Source of the DNA: Vibrio sp. J1-1
Lineage (GTDB): Bacteria > Pseudomonadota > Gammaproteobacteria > Enterobacterales > Vibrionaceae
Length of the DNA stretch: 64,000 nt
Direction: 5' to 3'
Assembly (NCBI RefSeq): GCF_021728395.1
Contig: NZ_JAKKCM010000002.1
Span: 434,001-498,000, forward strand
A program made the position numbers and the translations under genes. This document shows, in pieces, positions 18,465 to 27,600 of this stretch (positions are counted from its first letter, which is position 1; every line of letters begins with the position of its first letter). Under the pieces are notes generated by a model. That model was not told the origin of the DNA and did not search any database. It was given only the letters and a program-made list of their open reading frames with translations.

Positions 18465-19194
18465 GCTTGATATCCTGTCTAATCCAAGTATTGGATGCTT
18501 AAAACATCGGGTTAATACTGCGAACTAAAATCCAATCATTATTTTCTTAATATAAATTAGGGTTATTGTTCTAATTTAGATGCTATTTAATGCTTAGGTT
18601 GGATGATATAAAACATCATGGATGTCGTATGGCTAAACAATTAAATGTTAATATGAATACCTTGATATCATCCGTTTAATTTTATTTATTGAAGCATTGT
18701 CACCAATTTTTAAAGGGTTTCTGGCTCTTTTTGTGGAATTGGATAAGCAATAAGTCCTATATCAACCAAAATAATCACTTAGCCATTTAGGTTGATGAAG
18801 TGATTGTATAAACGATATATTTTTATTTAATTGACTGTATTATCAGTAATGAGACGCTTTTTCATAACCATCTTGATGAATTGCTCATACACTTTAAGCG
18901 TTTTAACTATTTTATCATCCCGAATCTGATGTTGGATCTCGGGCCCAAGGTAGGCAAGTAAATTAGAATAATAAATCTAATTACAGTGGCCTGATTAAAC
19001 TCGAAAATACTGTTTTGCTTATCTTGGCTACTTTAGAAAATGGACGATCTACTTTTTAGAAATATATTGAGGTTTAAGAAGCAGATTATTGTAACTGGAT
19101 AATAGCTACTCTAAATAAACGTTTAAATATGAGGAGCTTGGGTGTCGTATTCAATATTCGCAAGTGCTCATGTAAAACGTGTGAGGCAACTTGT
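18465..19194. other. long AT-rich intergenic region with interleaved inverted repeats
   Basis: A 730-base divergent region between the haloperoxidase-like and FAD-oxidase genes with no supported gene. At 18761-18805 two inverted repeats are interleaved: ATCAACC (18761-18767) pairs with GGTTGAT (18790-18796), and AATCACTT (18773-18780) pairs with AAGTGATT (18798-18805). As RNA this is the order of a pseudoknot, though the final loop of one base is tight. As DNA it could be two overlapping operators. Confidence 0.45.
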
Positions 19195-20580
19195 ATGAAA
19201 AGTATCGAAAGCGCTAAGGTTGAAGACTTTATAAAACATTTCGGTGGTGAGGCTATTTTACCTGATGATGTGTCTTATGATGAGGTTCGAAAAATTTGGA
19301 ACGGCATGATAGATCGCAAGCCTGGTATGATTGCTCGCTGTAAATCAGCGGAAGATGTTGTGTTGTCAGTGAATTTCGCTAGAGAAAACAACTTGCTCGT
19401 CTCTGTTCGAGGTGGAGGGCACAACATTGCTGGTAATGCAGTATGTGATGATGGTTTGATGATCGATTTATCACTTCTTAACGAAGTGCAGGTCTATCCA
19501 TCTGCGCAAAAGGCTATCGTTGAGCCCGGCTGTACTCTTGGTGATATTGACTCTAAAACACAAAACTACGGGCTGGCTACACCCGTGGGCATCAATTCTA
19601 CTACAGGCATTGCAGGTTTAACTCTTGGTGGAGGCTTTGGCTGGTTGAGTCGCAAATATGGTATGACGATTGATAGCTTGGTGTCCGCTAATGTCGTGAC
19701 GGCGGATGGGCGTCAGTTGCTGGCTAGTGAGACTGAGAATCAGGATTTGTTCTGGGCACTTCGGGGAGGCGGTGGTAATTTTGGCATCGTTACTCAGTTT
19801 GAGTTTCAGCTTCACCCTGTTGGTCCTGATGTTCTTAGTGGCCTGATCGTATTCCCATTTAGCCAAGCCAAGTCCGTTATTACTCAATTCGCTCAATTCA
19901 CGAAAACTGCGCCAGAAGAACTCAGTGTTTGGATGGTCAGCCGTAAAGCGCCACCTTTACCGTTTTTGCCGGAAGATGTTCATGGTAAAGAGGTTGTGGT
20001 TCTTGCCATTTGTTATGCGGGAGATCCATCAGAGGGTGAAAAGTTGATTGCACCGCTTCGGTCGTTTGGTGATGCTCATGGTGAGCATATTGGTGTGCAA
20101 CCTTTTGTAGCATGGCAGCAAGCCTTTGATCCTCTATTAACGCCGGGCGCACGTAATTATTGGAAATCACATAACTTTACAGAGCTCAGTGAAGAGGTGA
20201 TCGACGCTGCTATCGAATACGCAGGGAAATTACCGTCACCTCAGTGCGAGATTTTTATCGCCTCTCTAGGCTGTGCAGCGTCCCGTCCTGCACCTGAATC
20301 AATGGCATATTCTAGTCGTGATGCAGAGTATGTCCTTAATGTTCACGGGCGTTGGGATGCCGAGGAGGAGGATGAACATTGTATTACTTGGGCGCGTGAT
20401 TTCTTCGCTAAAACCAAACCTTTTGCCAGTGGTGGGGCATACATCAACTTTCTGACTCAGGACGAGTCTGATCGCACCGAGTCTGCCTATGGCCCGACTT
20501 ACGCCCGTCTTCAGGAAATCAAGAAAAAGTATGATCCGAATAATTTATTCAGAATGAATCAGAACATTACGCCAGAGTGA
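19195..20580 (+). CDS. FAD-linked oxidase, berberine-bridge-enzyme type
   Basis: A 461-residue PCMH-type flavoenzyme. The FAD domain carries RGGGHNIAGNA with H76, the residue that takes the 8-alpha histidyl bond, then GGGFGWLSRKYG (145-156) and ALRGGGGNFGIVTQFEF. It ends in the BBE C-terminal motif YDPNNLFRMNQNI. The second covalent attachment cysteine of bicovalent members is replaced (GINSTTG, N134 in its place), so single attachment is expected. No signal peptide is visible with the start at 19195, which has GTGAGG upstream. An ATG at 19129 would add 22 Cys-rich residues (MRSLGVV...) and is a real alternative. The substrate (sugar, alcohol or alkaloid-like) is unknown. It is divergent from the haloperoxidase-like gene. 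Confidence 0.85.
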   Translation: MKSIESAKVEDFIKHFGGEAILPDDVSYDEVRKIWNGMIDRKPGMIARCKSAEDVVLSVNFARENNLLVSVRGGGHNIAGNAVCDDGLMIDLSLLNEVQVYPSAQKAIVEPGCTLGDIDSKTQNYGLATPVGINSTTGIAGLTLGGGFGWLSRKYGMTIDSLVSANVVTADGRQLLASETENQDLFWALRGGGGNFGIVTQFEFQLHPVGPDVLSGLIVFPFSQAKSVITQFAQFTKTAPEELSVWMVSRKAPPLPFLPEDVHGKEVVVLAICYAGDPSEGEKLIAPLRSFGDAHGEHIGVQPFVAWQQAFDPLLTPGARNYWKSHNFTELSEEVIDAAIEYAGKLPSPQCEIFIASLGCAASRPAPESMAYSSRDAEYVLNVHGRWDAEEEDEHCITWARDFFAKTKPFASGGAYINFLTQDESDRTESAYGPTYARLQEIKKKYDPNNLFRMNQNITPE

Positions 20581-20638
20581 TAAGTATAGAAGTACCACTT
20601 GTTACTACGGCTTGTTTCTATACCAAAGCTTCCCCATC

Positions 20639-20662
20639 AGCTCTTATCAATATTTAAGAGCT
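20639..20662 (+). terminator. possible terminator after the FAD oxidase
   Basis: An 8-bp stem AGCTCTTA / TAAGAGCT with an 8-base loop. It can be extended through an internal loop by CCCC/GGGG. There is no T-run, so it is weak as an intrinsic terminator. Confidence 0.4.
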
Positions 20663-20838
20663 TTGGGGGAGTAAGGCCATGACGTTACGCTAAATAATAC
20701 CCACACATCTTTTTCTCACTCGAGTCTTACCCACCGTTTTTCTCTCGTTCTTATTTGATAAATCCTCTATATCGTGACTCATCAAACCAGTCATATGCTC
20801 TGTGATGCTGTTATATTTTCATACAATAATTTAACAAG

Positions 20839-20873
20839 GTATATTTTTATACATTTATATTGCATAAAATGCA
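20839..20873. promoter_or_regulatory. candidate ArgR operator (paired ARG boxes)
   Basis: Two palindromic sites, GTATA-N4-TATAC (20839-20852) and TGCAT-N3-ATGCA (20861-20873), have centres about 21 bases apart, which is the spacing of paired ARG boxes bound by an ArgR hexamer. They lie 49 bases before artP, the arginine transporter operon. Match to the E. coli box is only partial. Confidence 0.5.
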
Positions 20874-20921
20874 CTTATTGGTAATATTAACGCCCGATGA
20901 CAATTAATGCGGTAAGACAGC

Positions 20922-21650
20922 ATGAGTATTCAGGTTAGCGGGGTCAATAAATCCTACGGTGATACACAAGTTCTTCACGATGTCAGTTTTAATTGTGAAA
21001 GTGGTGAAACATTGGTGTTATTAGGCCCGAGTGGGGCAGGGAAAAGCTCTCTGCTGCGCGTTCTTAACCTCTTAGAAGGGGCGGATAACGGCAAGTTAAA
21101 CATTACCGATGACGCTTTCGACTTTTCAACTGATATCAAAGAAAAACAAGGCTTAGCGCTTCGCCGTAAAGTAGGTATGGTGTTCCAGCAGTACAACCTT
21201 TGGCCACATATGACGGTCATGGAGAACTTGATTGAAGCGCCAGTCAAAGTCTCTGGTATGGCGAAAGACGAAGCCAAACAGCAGGCGTTGCAAATTTTAG
21301 CGACATTGCATTTGGCGGATAAAGCTGATGCTTGGCCAATGCAGTTATCTGGTGGTCAACAGCAACGTGTTGCGATTGCTCGTGCGTTGATGATGAAACC
21401 TGAAGTGCTTCTGTTTGATGAACCAACGGCCGCGCTTGATCCTGAAATTACCAACCAAGTGGTTAAGATAATCAAGGATTTAAGTGGGACAGGTATCACT
21501 CAGGTTGTCGTTACTCACGAAGTGGATTTTGCCAAAAAAATTGCCAGCCATGTTTTGTACCTTGAGAAAGGGCATATTGTTGAACATGGTACAAGCGATG
21601 CGTTTGCCAATCCGCAAACGACCCAGTTTGCTGATTATTTAAAACACTAA
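20922..21650 (+). CDS. artP: arginine ABC transporter, ATP-binding protein
   Basis: A 242-residue ABC ATPase very like E. coli ArtP. Walker A is GPSGAGKSS (about 34-42), the Q-loop is VFQQYNLWP, the signature is [15 protein letters not shown] (about 142-156), Walker B is [14 protein letters not shown], and the H-loop is VVTHEVDFA. It powers import of arginine or related basic amino acids at the inner membrane. It is the first gene of artP-artJ-artQ-artM, preceded by a candidate ArgR site. Binding protein and both permeases follow with tight spacing. Confidence 0.95.
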   Translation: MSIQVSGVNKSYGDTQVLHDVSFNCESGETLVLLGPSGAGKSSLLRVLNLLEGADNGKLNITDDAFDFSTDIKEKQGLALRRKVGMVFQQYNLWPHMTVMENLIEAPVKVSGMAKDEAKQQALQILATLHLADKADAWPMQLSGGQQQRVAIARALMMKPEVLLFDEPTAALDPEITNQVVKIIKDLSGTGITQVVVTHEVDFAKKIASHVLYLEKGHIVEHGTSDAFANPQTTQFADYLKH

Positions 21651-21752
21651 AATAATTTTATACCCACATAAGGGTGTAGCTATAAACAACAATCACAGAT
21701 GACCGGCTGTCATTGCGAGTGTCAGCCCAAGACGTACACACGGAGTATTGCA

Positions 21753-22484
21753 ATGAAAAAGATTTTACTAGCTTCACTAATCGGCCTTATTTCTGCAAAC
21801 GTAGCAGCACAAGAAGAAATCAAATTCGCAATGGAAGCGACATACGCACCATTCGAATACATGGATGAAAATAATCAAATCCAAGGCTTCGATGTGGATC
21901 TAGCGAACGCACTATGTAAAGAAATGGAAACCAAATGTAGCTTCTACAACCAAGCTTTTGATAGCTTGATTCCTGCATTAAAATTCAAGCGTTACGATGC
22001 AGCTATCTCTGCGATGGACATTACTGATGCACGTTTAGAGCAAGTAAACTTTTCTGATTCGTACTACGACAACTCAGCCGCATTTGTTTCTCTAAAAGGT
22101 AAAGTAGCGGACAAAACTCAGCTAGAAGGCAAGCGTGTTGGAGTTCAAAACGGTTCAACTCACCAAACTTACCTTCTTGAGCAGCTTCCTGGCGTTACAG
22201 CAGTTCCTTATGCAAGCTACCAAGATGCATTCATCGATATGAAAAATGGTCGCATTGACTCTGTTTTCGGTGATACAGCCGTGGTAGCTGAATGGTTTAA
22301 GAAAGAAGACAACCTAACTTACGTTGGCGAACGTGTAACGAATGCGAAGTACTTCGGCAACGGTTTTGGTATCGCGGTAAACAAAGATAACGAAGAACTT
22401 GTAAACAAACTGAATACTGCTCTTAAAACCGTAAAAGCAAACGGTGAATACGACGAGATCTTCAACAAGTACTTCGGTAACTAA
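21753..22484 (+). CDS. artJ: arginine ABC transporter, periplasmic binding protein
   Basis: A 243-residue type 3 solute-binding protein. The signal peptide is MKKILLASLIGLISANVAAQ, cut after about residue 19. The ligand-pocket pattern is FAMEATYAPFEYMDENNQIQGFDVDLANALC and then DAAISAMDITDARLEQ. This is the ArtI/ArtJ group for arginine. The reading frame is open from 21699, but ATG 21753 follows CGGAG and begins the signal peptide, so I use it. The stop is one base before the artQ start. ArtI versus ArtJ cannot be separated by eye. Confidence 0.93.
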   Translation: MKKILLASLIGLISANVAAQEEIKFAMEATYAPFEYMDENNQIQGFDVDLANALCKEMETKCSFYNQAFDSLIPALKFKRYDAAISAMDITDARLEQVNFSDSYYDNSAAFVSLKGKVADKTQLEGKRVGVQNGSTHQTYLLEQLPGVTAVPYASYQDAFIDMKNGRIDSVFGDTAVVAEWFKKEDNLTYVGERVTNAKYFGNGFGIAVNKDNEELVNKLNTALKTVKANGEYDEIFNKYFGN

Positions 22485-22485
22485 T

Positions 22486-23175
22486 ATGGTGTTATCGGGC
22501 TATTCTTTATCTCTTGTGCAAGCGAGCTGGATGACTGTCCAGCTAGCTTTTACAAGTCTGTTAGTCGGTTTGATTCTGGCAGTGGTATTCGCCAGTGGTG
22601 AAATGTCTCGTCGTGTATTCGTCAAATGGCCAACAACGGCTTTTGTTACAGTGATACGCGGCTTGCCAGAGCTTCTCGTCGTGTTGTTCATCTATTTTGG
22701 TTCGGCTCAAGTTCTGTTTTTGATCACCGGTGACTTTATTGAAGTTAGCCCGTTTTTGTCTGGTGTGATTGCGCTGTCATTGATTTTTGCTTCTTACGCC
22801 TCTCAAACGCTACGTGGTGCACTCAAAGCGGTCGGAAAAGGGCAGAGAGAAGCAGCCAGTGCGCTGGGGATCGGCCAGGTGCATGCCTTTGTACGTATTG
22901 TTTTGCCACAAGCGGTAAGACACGCGCTACCAGGCCTCACTAACCAATGGTTGGTGTTGCTCAAAGATACTGCATTGGTTTCTCTGATTGGTGTGACTGA
23001 CCTTCTTAAGCAAGCTCAGCTTACTTCTGCTGCGACACACGAGGCTTTTACTTGGTACGCGACCGCGGCTGCCGTTTATTTGGTGATTACTTTGGTAACA
23101 CAACGAGCAGTGAAGCTCATCGATAAGAAGTTTTCGGTTAAAGGAATCAGCATGGGTAAGGAGGCAACCGCATGA
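22486..23175 (+). CDS. artQ: arginine ABC transporter, permease
   Basis: A 229-residue His/Glu/Gln/Arg-type permease with about five transmembrane segments. The EAA coupling loop is GQREAASALGIGQVHAFVRIVLPQA (about 117-141), which contacts ArtP. The N-terminal amphipathic start MVLSGYSLSLVQASWMTVQL fits ArtQ. The start at 22486 is one base after the artJ stop; the upstream frame inside artJ is discarded. It overlaps artM by four bases. Confidence 0.93.
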   Translation: MVLSGYSLSLVQASWMTVQLAFTSLLVGLILAVVFASGEMSRRVFVKWPTTAFVTVIRGLPELLVVLFIYFGSAQVLFLITGDFIEVSPFLSGVIALSLIFASYASQTLRGALKAVGKGQREAASALGIGQVHAFVRIVLPQAVRHALPGLTNQWLVLLKDTALVSLIGVTDLLKQAQLTSAATHEAFTWYATAAAVYLVITLVTQRAVKLIDKKFSVKGISMGKEATA

Positions 23176-23840
23176 ACGAACAACACGTTTGGCAATTGGT
23201 TGAAGGTCTCGGAACCAGCATCCAATTGACCGCAGCTTCGCTGATTGTCGGCTGTATGCTTGCTTTATTGATGACCCTAACGCTGATTCTGCGCACGCCA
23301 GGCTTGCATTGGTTGAGTCGAGGCATCATTACCTTGTTCACGGGTACACCGCTGTTGGTACAGATTTTTCTGGTCTATTATGGTCCAGGGCAATTTGATG
23401 CAATCAGGGAGAGTTTCTTGTGGTCATGGTTAAGCCAGCCATGGTTCTGTGCCATGGTCGCTTTGGCGTTGAATACCGCGTCGTACAGTACTCAGTTGTT
23501 TAAAGGTGCTTTCAACGCAATACCATCAGGTCAGTGGCAAGCTTGTCGCGCACTAGGCATGAACAAGTGGGCCACGTTAAAAGTATTGCTTCCCTATGCG
23601 ATTCGCCGCGCGGTTCCGGCTTACTCCAATGAAGTGATCTTGGTCTTTAAGGGGACTTCTCTGGCGAGCACTATCACGATCATGGATCTTATGGGGTACG
23701 CGCAGCGTATCAACGCTCAAACTTACGATACGCTTACCGTGTTTGGTGTTGCGGGGGCATTCTACCTAACGGTCAACGGCATTCTGACGCTGATCTTCCG
23801 TCAGGTTGAGAAGAAAGCATTGGCATTCGAAGCCGCATAA
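23172..23840 (+). CDS. artM: arginine ABC transporter, permease
   Basis: A 222-residue partner permease of ArtQ. Its EAA loop is GQWQACRALGMNKWATLKVLLPYA (about 118-141), and it has about five transmembrane helices. The ATGA overlap with artQ (23172-23175) shows translational coupling and a heterodimeric channel. It is the last gene of the art operon, followed by an intrinsic terminator. Confidence 0.93.
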   Translation: MNEQHVWQLVEGLGTSIQLTAASLIVGCMLALLMTLTLILRTPGLHWLSRGIITLFTGTPLLVQIFLVYYGPGQFDAIRESFLWSWLSQPWFCAMVALALNTASYSTQLFKGAFNAIPSGQWQACRALGMNKWATLKVLLPYAIRRAVPAYSNEVILVFKGTSLASTITIMDLMGYAQRINAQTYDTLTVFGVAGAFYLTVNGILTLIFRQVEKKALAFEAA

Positions 23841-23869
23841 CATTCTATTATAAAACGCCATTCAATTTT

Positions 23870-23912
23870 AAATGCCTCTATTCACGGACTCTCGAATAGG
23901 GGCATTTTTTGT
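23870..23912 (+). terminator. terminator of the art operon
   Basis: A 14-bp stem (23870-23883 with 23894-23907, one wobble pair) and a 10-base loop, then a T-run (TTTTTTGTTT). The remaining sequence to 24150 is the leader region of the symporter gene, with no other feature I can support. Confidence 0.88.
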
Positions 23913-24150
23913 TTCTAACCCTGAAGGAAACTTAATGTTAACTTGCTATTTAAAGTGATTGCCTTCCGCTGCTCTCTAGCAGAAGAATCTTTATTCCTAT
24001 CCCAACATTCCCTGACTATCATAATAGTTACATGATGTTTTATCGAAAAACAAAACTGATGTGCCGATTATCATGGGCTGTAAATATTTATACTTATTTA
24101 TCAATTGTATAGTTAATAAATCAGAAGGCCTTTAATTAATTTGAGGAATA

Positions 24151-25581
24151 ATGATGCAATTACTTGAATCTTTTTTTGGTATTATCGGAGACCTCACATG
24201 GGGTTGGGCTCTTGTCCCGTTCCTCGTGATCTTTGGTCTATTCTTCACAATCGTAACTGACTTTGTTCAATTTCGATTCTTCAAACGAATGTTTCGCGTA
24301 TTACTGACTAAAAACCAGACTTCAGATGCGAAAGCTATCTCTGGCCGTGAAGCACTTTTACTCTCTATTGGTGGACGCGTTGGTGGTGGTAACATCGCTG
24401 GTGTTGCTGTTGCAATCACGCTCGGTGGGCCGGGAGCCGTATTCTGGATGTGGGCTGTGGCACTGGTTGGTATGGCGACCAGCTTGGTCGAGTGTTCTCT
24501 CGCCCAGCTATATAAACGAAAGGAAGGCAATGATTTTCGTGGTGGTGCTGCTCGTACTATTATCCATGGTCTTGGTGAAGACTACCGCTGGCTCGCCTAT
24601 GTTTATGCTGTTTGTCTGATCGCCTCTTTTGCTATCGGGTTTAATGCATTTCAGGGCAATACCGTTGCTGGTGCCGCTTCAGATAGCCTTGGTATTGACC
24701 GTTTGTACACTGGTGCGTTTCTTTCTGTTGCTGTTGGTTTCATCATCTATGGTGGTATTCATCGTATTGCAAAAGCAGCTGACGTCATCGTACCAATTAT
24801 GGCGGTTGCCTATGTTGGTTTAGCGCTGCTTGTTATTATTCTAAATATCACTGAGCTACCAGGCGTTATTGCGACTATCGTTAAAAACGCTTTCGGTATT
24901 GAGGAAGTTGTGGGTGGTGGTATGGGGGCTGCGTTGGCTAACGGGCTACGACGAGGCTTGTTCTCTAATGAAGCTGGTTTGGGTTCTGCGCCAAATGTCG
25001 CGGCAACGGCAGATGTATCTCACCCGATTAGTCAGGGTATTACTCAGTCTCTGTCCGTATTTATCGATACTATTGTCGTATGTAGTTGTACCGCCTTCGT
25101 GATTCTACTCGGGGATGTCTATGTACCGGGAGCCGAAGGTGTGGATGGCGTTGTCCTTACCCAACAGTCGTTGGTGTCTCACCTAGGTCAATGGGCTCAG
25201 TATTATCTAACAGGTGCAATTTTGTTGTTCTCATTTAGTTCTGTTATCTACAACTACTATCTGGGTGAAAACGCACTTACATTTATGTCTCAGCGCAAGT
25301 TGTCGCTACATATTCTGCGTTTTGCCGTTATTGCTATCGTGTTTGTTGGCGCGGTTGCACCTGGAGCGACTTCTGTATTCTTCTTCTCAGATCCGATGAT
25401 GGGGATTCTCGCCATCGTGAACTTGCTGGCGTTGATCATGCTGTTTCCGACGGCAATGCGCTTGTTGAAAGATTACAGGAAGAAGCTTGCCGCCGGTGCT
25501 GAGCATCCTGAATTCAATCCAGATGAGTTCCCTGATTTGGATATTGACCGTACGGCGTGGGTGCCTAAAAACAAAAAATAG
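24151..25581 (+). CDS. sodium:alanine/glycine symporter (AGCS family)
   Basis: A 476-residue inner-membrane symporter with 10-11 transmembrane segments. The AGCS signatures are visible: GGRVGGGNIAGVAVAITLGGPGAVFWMW (about 71-98), the loop GLRRGLFSNEAGLGSAPNVAA (about 267-287) and FSSVIYNYYLGENAL near 363. It imports alanine, glycine or another small neutral amino acid with sodium. Two ATGs are in tandem (24151 and 24154); the second is better spaced from GAGGA. It is monocistronic. The exact substrate is not readable. Confidence 0.92.
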   Translation: MMQLLESFFGIIGDLTWGWALVPFLVIFGLFFTIVTDFVQFRFFKRMFRVLLTKNQTSDAKAISGREALLLSIGGRVGGGNIAGVAVAITLGGPGAVFWMWAVALVGMATSLVECSLAQLYKRKEGNDFRGGAARTIIHGLGEDYRWLAYVYAVCLIASFAIGFNAFQGNTVAGAASDSLGIDRLYTGAFLSVAVGFIIYGGIHRIAKAADVIVPIMAVAYVGLALLVIILNITELPGVIATIVKNAFGIEEVVGGGMGAALANGLRRGLFSNEAGLGSAPNVAATADVSHPISQGITQSLSVFIDTIVVCSCTAFVILLGDVYVPGAEGVDGVVLTQQSLVSHLGQWAQYYLTGAILLFSFSSVIYNYYLGENALTFMSQRKLSLHILRFAVIAIVFVGAVAPGATSVFFFSDPMMGILAIVNLLALIMLFPTAMRLLKDYRKKLAAGAEHPEFNPDEFPDLDIDRTAWVPKNKK

Positions 25582-25661
25582 CCAATATGGGGCAAAGCTC
25601 TTTTTCCATCCTGGTGAGCTTACATAGAAGGAGAGAGCTTTACTAAATTTTTTTATAAAGC

Positions 25662-25690
25662 CAGAGTCAGGGAGCCAATCCCTGACTCTG
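25662..25690. other. hairpin over the 3' end of thpR
   Basis: A perfect 11-bp inverted repeat (CAGAGTCAGGG and its complement, 7-base loop) spans the stop codon of the minus-strand thpR gene in the convergent gap after the symporter. On the plus strand a T7 tract lies just before it. A second, looser hairpin (25594-25601 with 25634-25641) precedes that T-tract and may be the symporter's terminator. Confidence 0.55.
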
Positions 25691-26206
25691 AACTACCTCG
25701 TCGACAACTCGATAAGTCAACTTATTGTTGATGTGAATACTTTCCATTAGAGCAATTGAATAAACATCAATGTGTTGCGGTTTAACACCGACGTTCTTTA
25801 TCTGAGTATCGCCAGTAACATGACGAAAAAGTGTAATGTGGGGCGTATATTTTCTTGATTCAGTAGCAAAGCCTTGTGCTTTCAGTGCCGTATTCAGTTC
25901 TCTTTGTAAGCTCATTAATGCGTGATTACTTGTTATGCCCATCCAAATCAACCGACTTCGTTTTTGATGAAATACACCTAAATGATCAATCCGTAAAGCA
26001 TCACATTCTGATTTCAACTGATGTAAGATGTTGATTAATTTTTGCTTATGCTCTTCTGCTGATTCACCAATAAATGCCAACGTGAGATGAAGGTTTGCTG
26101 TGCGAGTATGACGACCTTTTATACCGTGTGAACGCAATAAATTTTGGTACGCCATCAATTTGCGTTTCGTGTCATCATCAAATGTCAGTGCAAAAAAAAA
26201 CCTCAT
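25667..26206 (-). CDS. thpR: RNA 2',3'-cyclic phosphodiesterase
   Basis: A 179-residue 2H-phosphoesterase. The two catalytic H-x-T/S-L motifs are HLTLAFIG (about 46-53) and HITLFRHV (about 126-133). The family hydrolyses RNA 2',3'-cyclic phosphates and is annotated as 2'-5' RNA ligase for its in vitro reverse activity. It begins MRFFFALTFDDDTKR as usual. It is divergent from the thiol dioxygenase gene with a 157-base gap. No partner gene is visible. Confidence 0.92.
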   Translation of the reverse strand: MRFFFALTFDDDTKRKLMAYQNLLRSHGIKGRHTRTANLHLTLAFIGESAEEHKQKLINILHQLKSECDALRIDHLGVFHQKRSRLIWMGITSNHALMSLQRELNTALKAQGFATESRKYTPHITLFRHVTGDTQIKNVGVKPQHIDVYSIALMESIHINNKLTYRVVDEVVQSQGLAP

Positions 26207-26363
26207 AGAAACTCCCTCTCAAACGTAAATTGTAGTTTGTTATTATTGACTAACTTTTTCTTAGGCAACTAAAGTATTCAGTAGATATGTGCGGTATTAC
26301 ACATCGTGTTAATAGCGACAGAGTGTTACCACGCGCCATAATCAAATTGACGGAAAACCAGTA

Positions 26364-26957
26364 ATGAAAAACATAGCTAGGTTAAGGGGCTTTATTCAGT
26401 CTTTCACACAGTTGGTCGATAAAGTGGGCCTAGATGAAGATCGCATTTTGGCAGATGGGAAAATGCTCCTCACTGAACTTATCAGCCACGATGATTGGTT
26501 GCCTGATGAGTTCGCTCGACCAAATTCAGAGACGTATCAACAATACTTATTGTATTGCGATCCATTGGAACGTTTCTCCGTGGTGAGTTTTGTTTGGGGG
26601 CCCGGTCAAGCGACACCAGTGCATGATCACACTGTGTGGGGTATGGTCGGAGTCATGCGAGGCGCTGAGTCTTGTGAAGAGTTTCATTGGGATCCAAAAT
26701 CGAATCGGCTACAGCCGAATGGGCAACATCAACTCCACTGTGGTGACATTGACCTAGTATCACCGCGTATCGGAGATATTCACAAGGTCTCAAACGCTCA
26801 CTCAGATCGTACGTCTATCAGCATTCACATCTACGGTGCCAACATCGGGTCTGTTAGTCGACATGTCTATGACTCAGAAACAGGGCAGAAAAGACGCTTT
26901 ATTTCGGGATATTCAAACAAAGTGATGCCGAATATTTGGGATCGTTCAAAGGCGTAA
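26364..26957 (+). CDS. cupin thiol dioxygenase (cysteine / 3-mercaptopropionate dioxygenase type)
   Basis: A 197-residue cupin with the three-histidine iron site: PVHDHTVWG (about 89-97) gives two His, and SISIHIYGANIG (about 151-162) gives the third. It also has the typical C-terminus RHVYDSETGQKRRF. The PVHDH.VWG.VG.MRG form is closer to bacterial 3-mercaptopropionate dioxygenase than to animal cysteine dioxygenase. It adds O2 to the thiol to give a sulfinate. Single-gene unit; no dedicated regulator is seen. Confidence 0.85.
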   Translation: MKNIARLRGFIQSFTQLVDKVGLDEDRILADGKMLLTELISHDDWLPDEFARPNSETYQQYLLYCDPLERFSVVSFVWGPGQATPVHDHTVWGMVGVMRGAESCEEFHWDPKSNRLQPNGQHQLHCGDIDLVSPRIGDIHKVSNAHSDRTSISIHIYGANIGSVSRHVYDSETGQKRRFISGYSNKVMPNIWDRSKA

Positions 26958-27149
26958 TTAACATTCTGTTGATGAAGAAGTCATTAGCGAGTAAAGCAGT
27001 TGCTAGGTGGGAAATTAAGTCTGAGAAGCGACCACAGTAACACTTTCAGGTGAAACTTCATCAACCGACTGAGATACTTGGTATAGCCTCAAATCAACCA
27101 TAGACTGTTGTGTTTCAATGAGTAGTCAGCTTTCCACAGTCCCTTTCTA

Positions 27150-27311
27150 ATACCAATCGTAGTAAATAACTGGTCATTCTAGCTTGTTAAAATACTCGAT
27201 AACTGCGTTAGAATTTTTGATTGTAGAATAACTACTTATCGAAAAATTCTGCTTTGTTCTCAAGCATTTTTCCTACGCTATTTCTGGTCACTTACTTACT
27301 GTGATTGGTAT
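27150..27311. repeat. MITE-like inverted-repeat element
   Basis: About 160 bases bounded by TACCAATC (27151-27158) and GATTGGTA (27303-27310). The inner arms continue as an imperfect repeat for roughly 30 bases (AGTAA-TAA-TG-TCA against its complement), and an inner AGAATTTT / AAAATTCT pair is also present. Flanking TA is visible. It encodes nothing and matches the kind of short dispersed element I associate with Vibrio genomes. The surrounding 26958-27600 gap holds no other feature I can support. Confidence 0.65.
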
Positions 27312-27600
27312 AAAATATATGAATCCTTTTGCTGTATTTATATTACTTCAGTCAATAGGGCGAAAAACGAACACCTTGTAGTTTAATGGTGCAATTTAGG
27401 GAATATTTTAACGTTAATATTCAGTACTAAATTTAAGGTCTAGCTCGGTAACTTAATGTCATAACACAGTTTGTAATTACTATCGTTTTGTCGATTCACC
27501 AAATACCAAGGTCAATAGCGTTTCCAATACAATTACGCTTAAGTGGAAAATTGCTCTGCGTACACCACAATTAAAGTAATCAAATAAATATGGTGGCATC

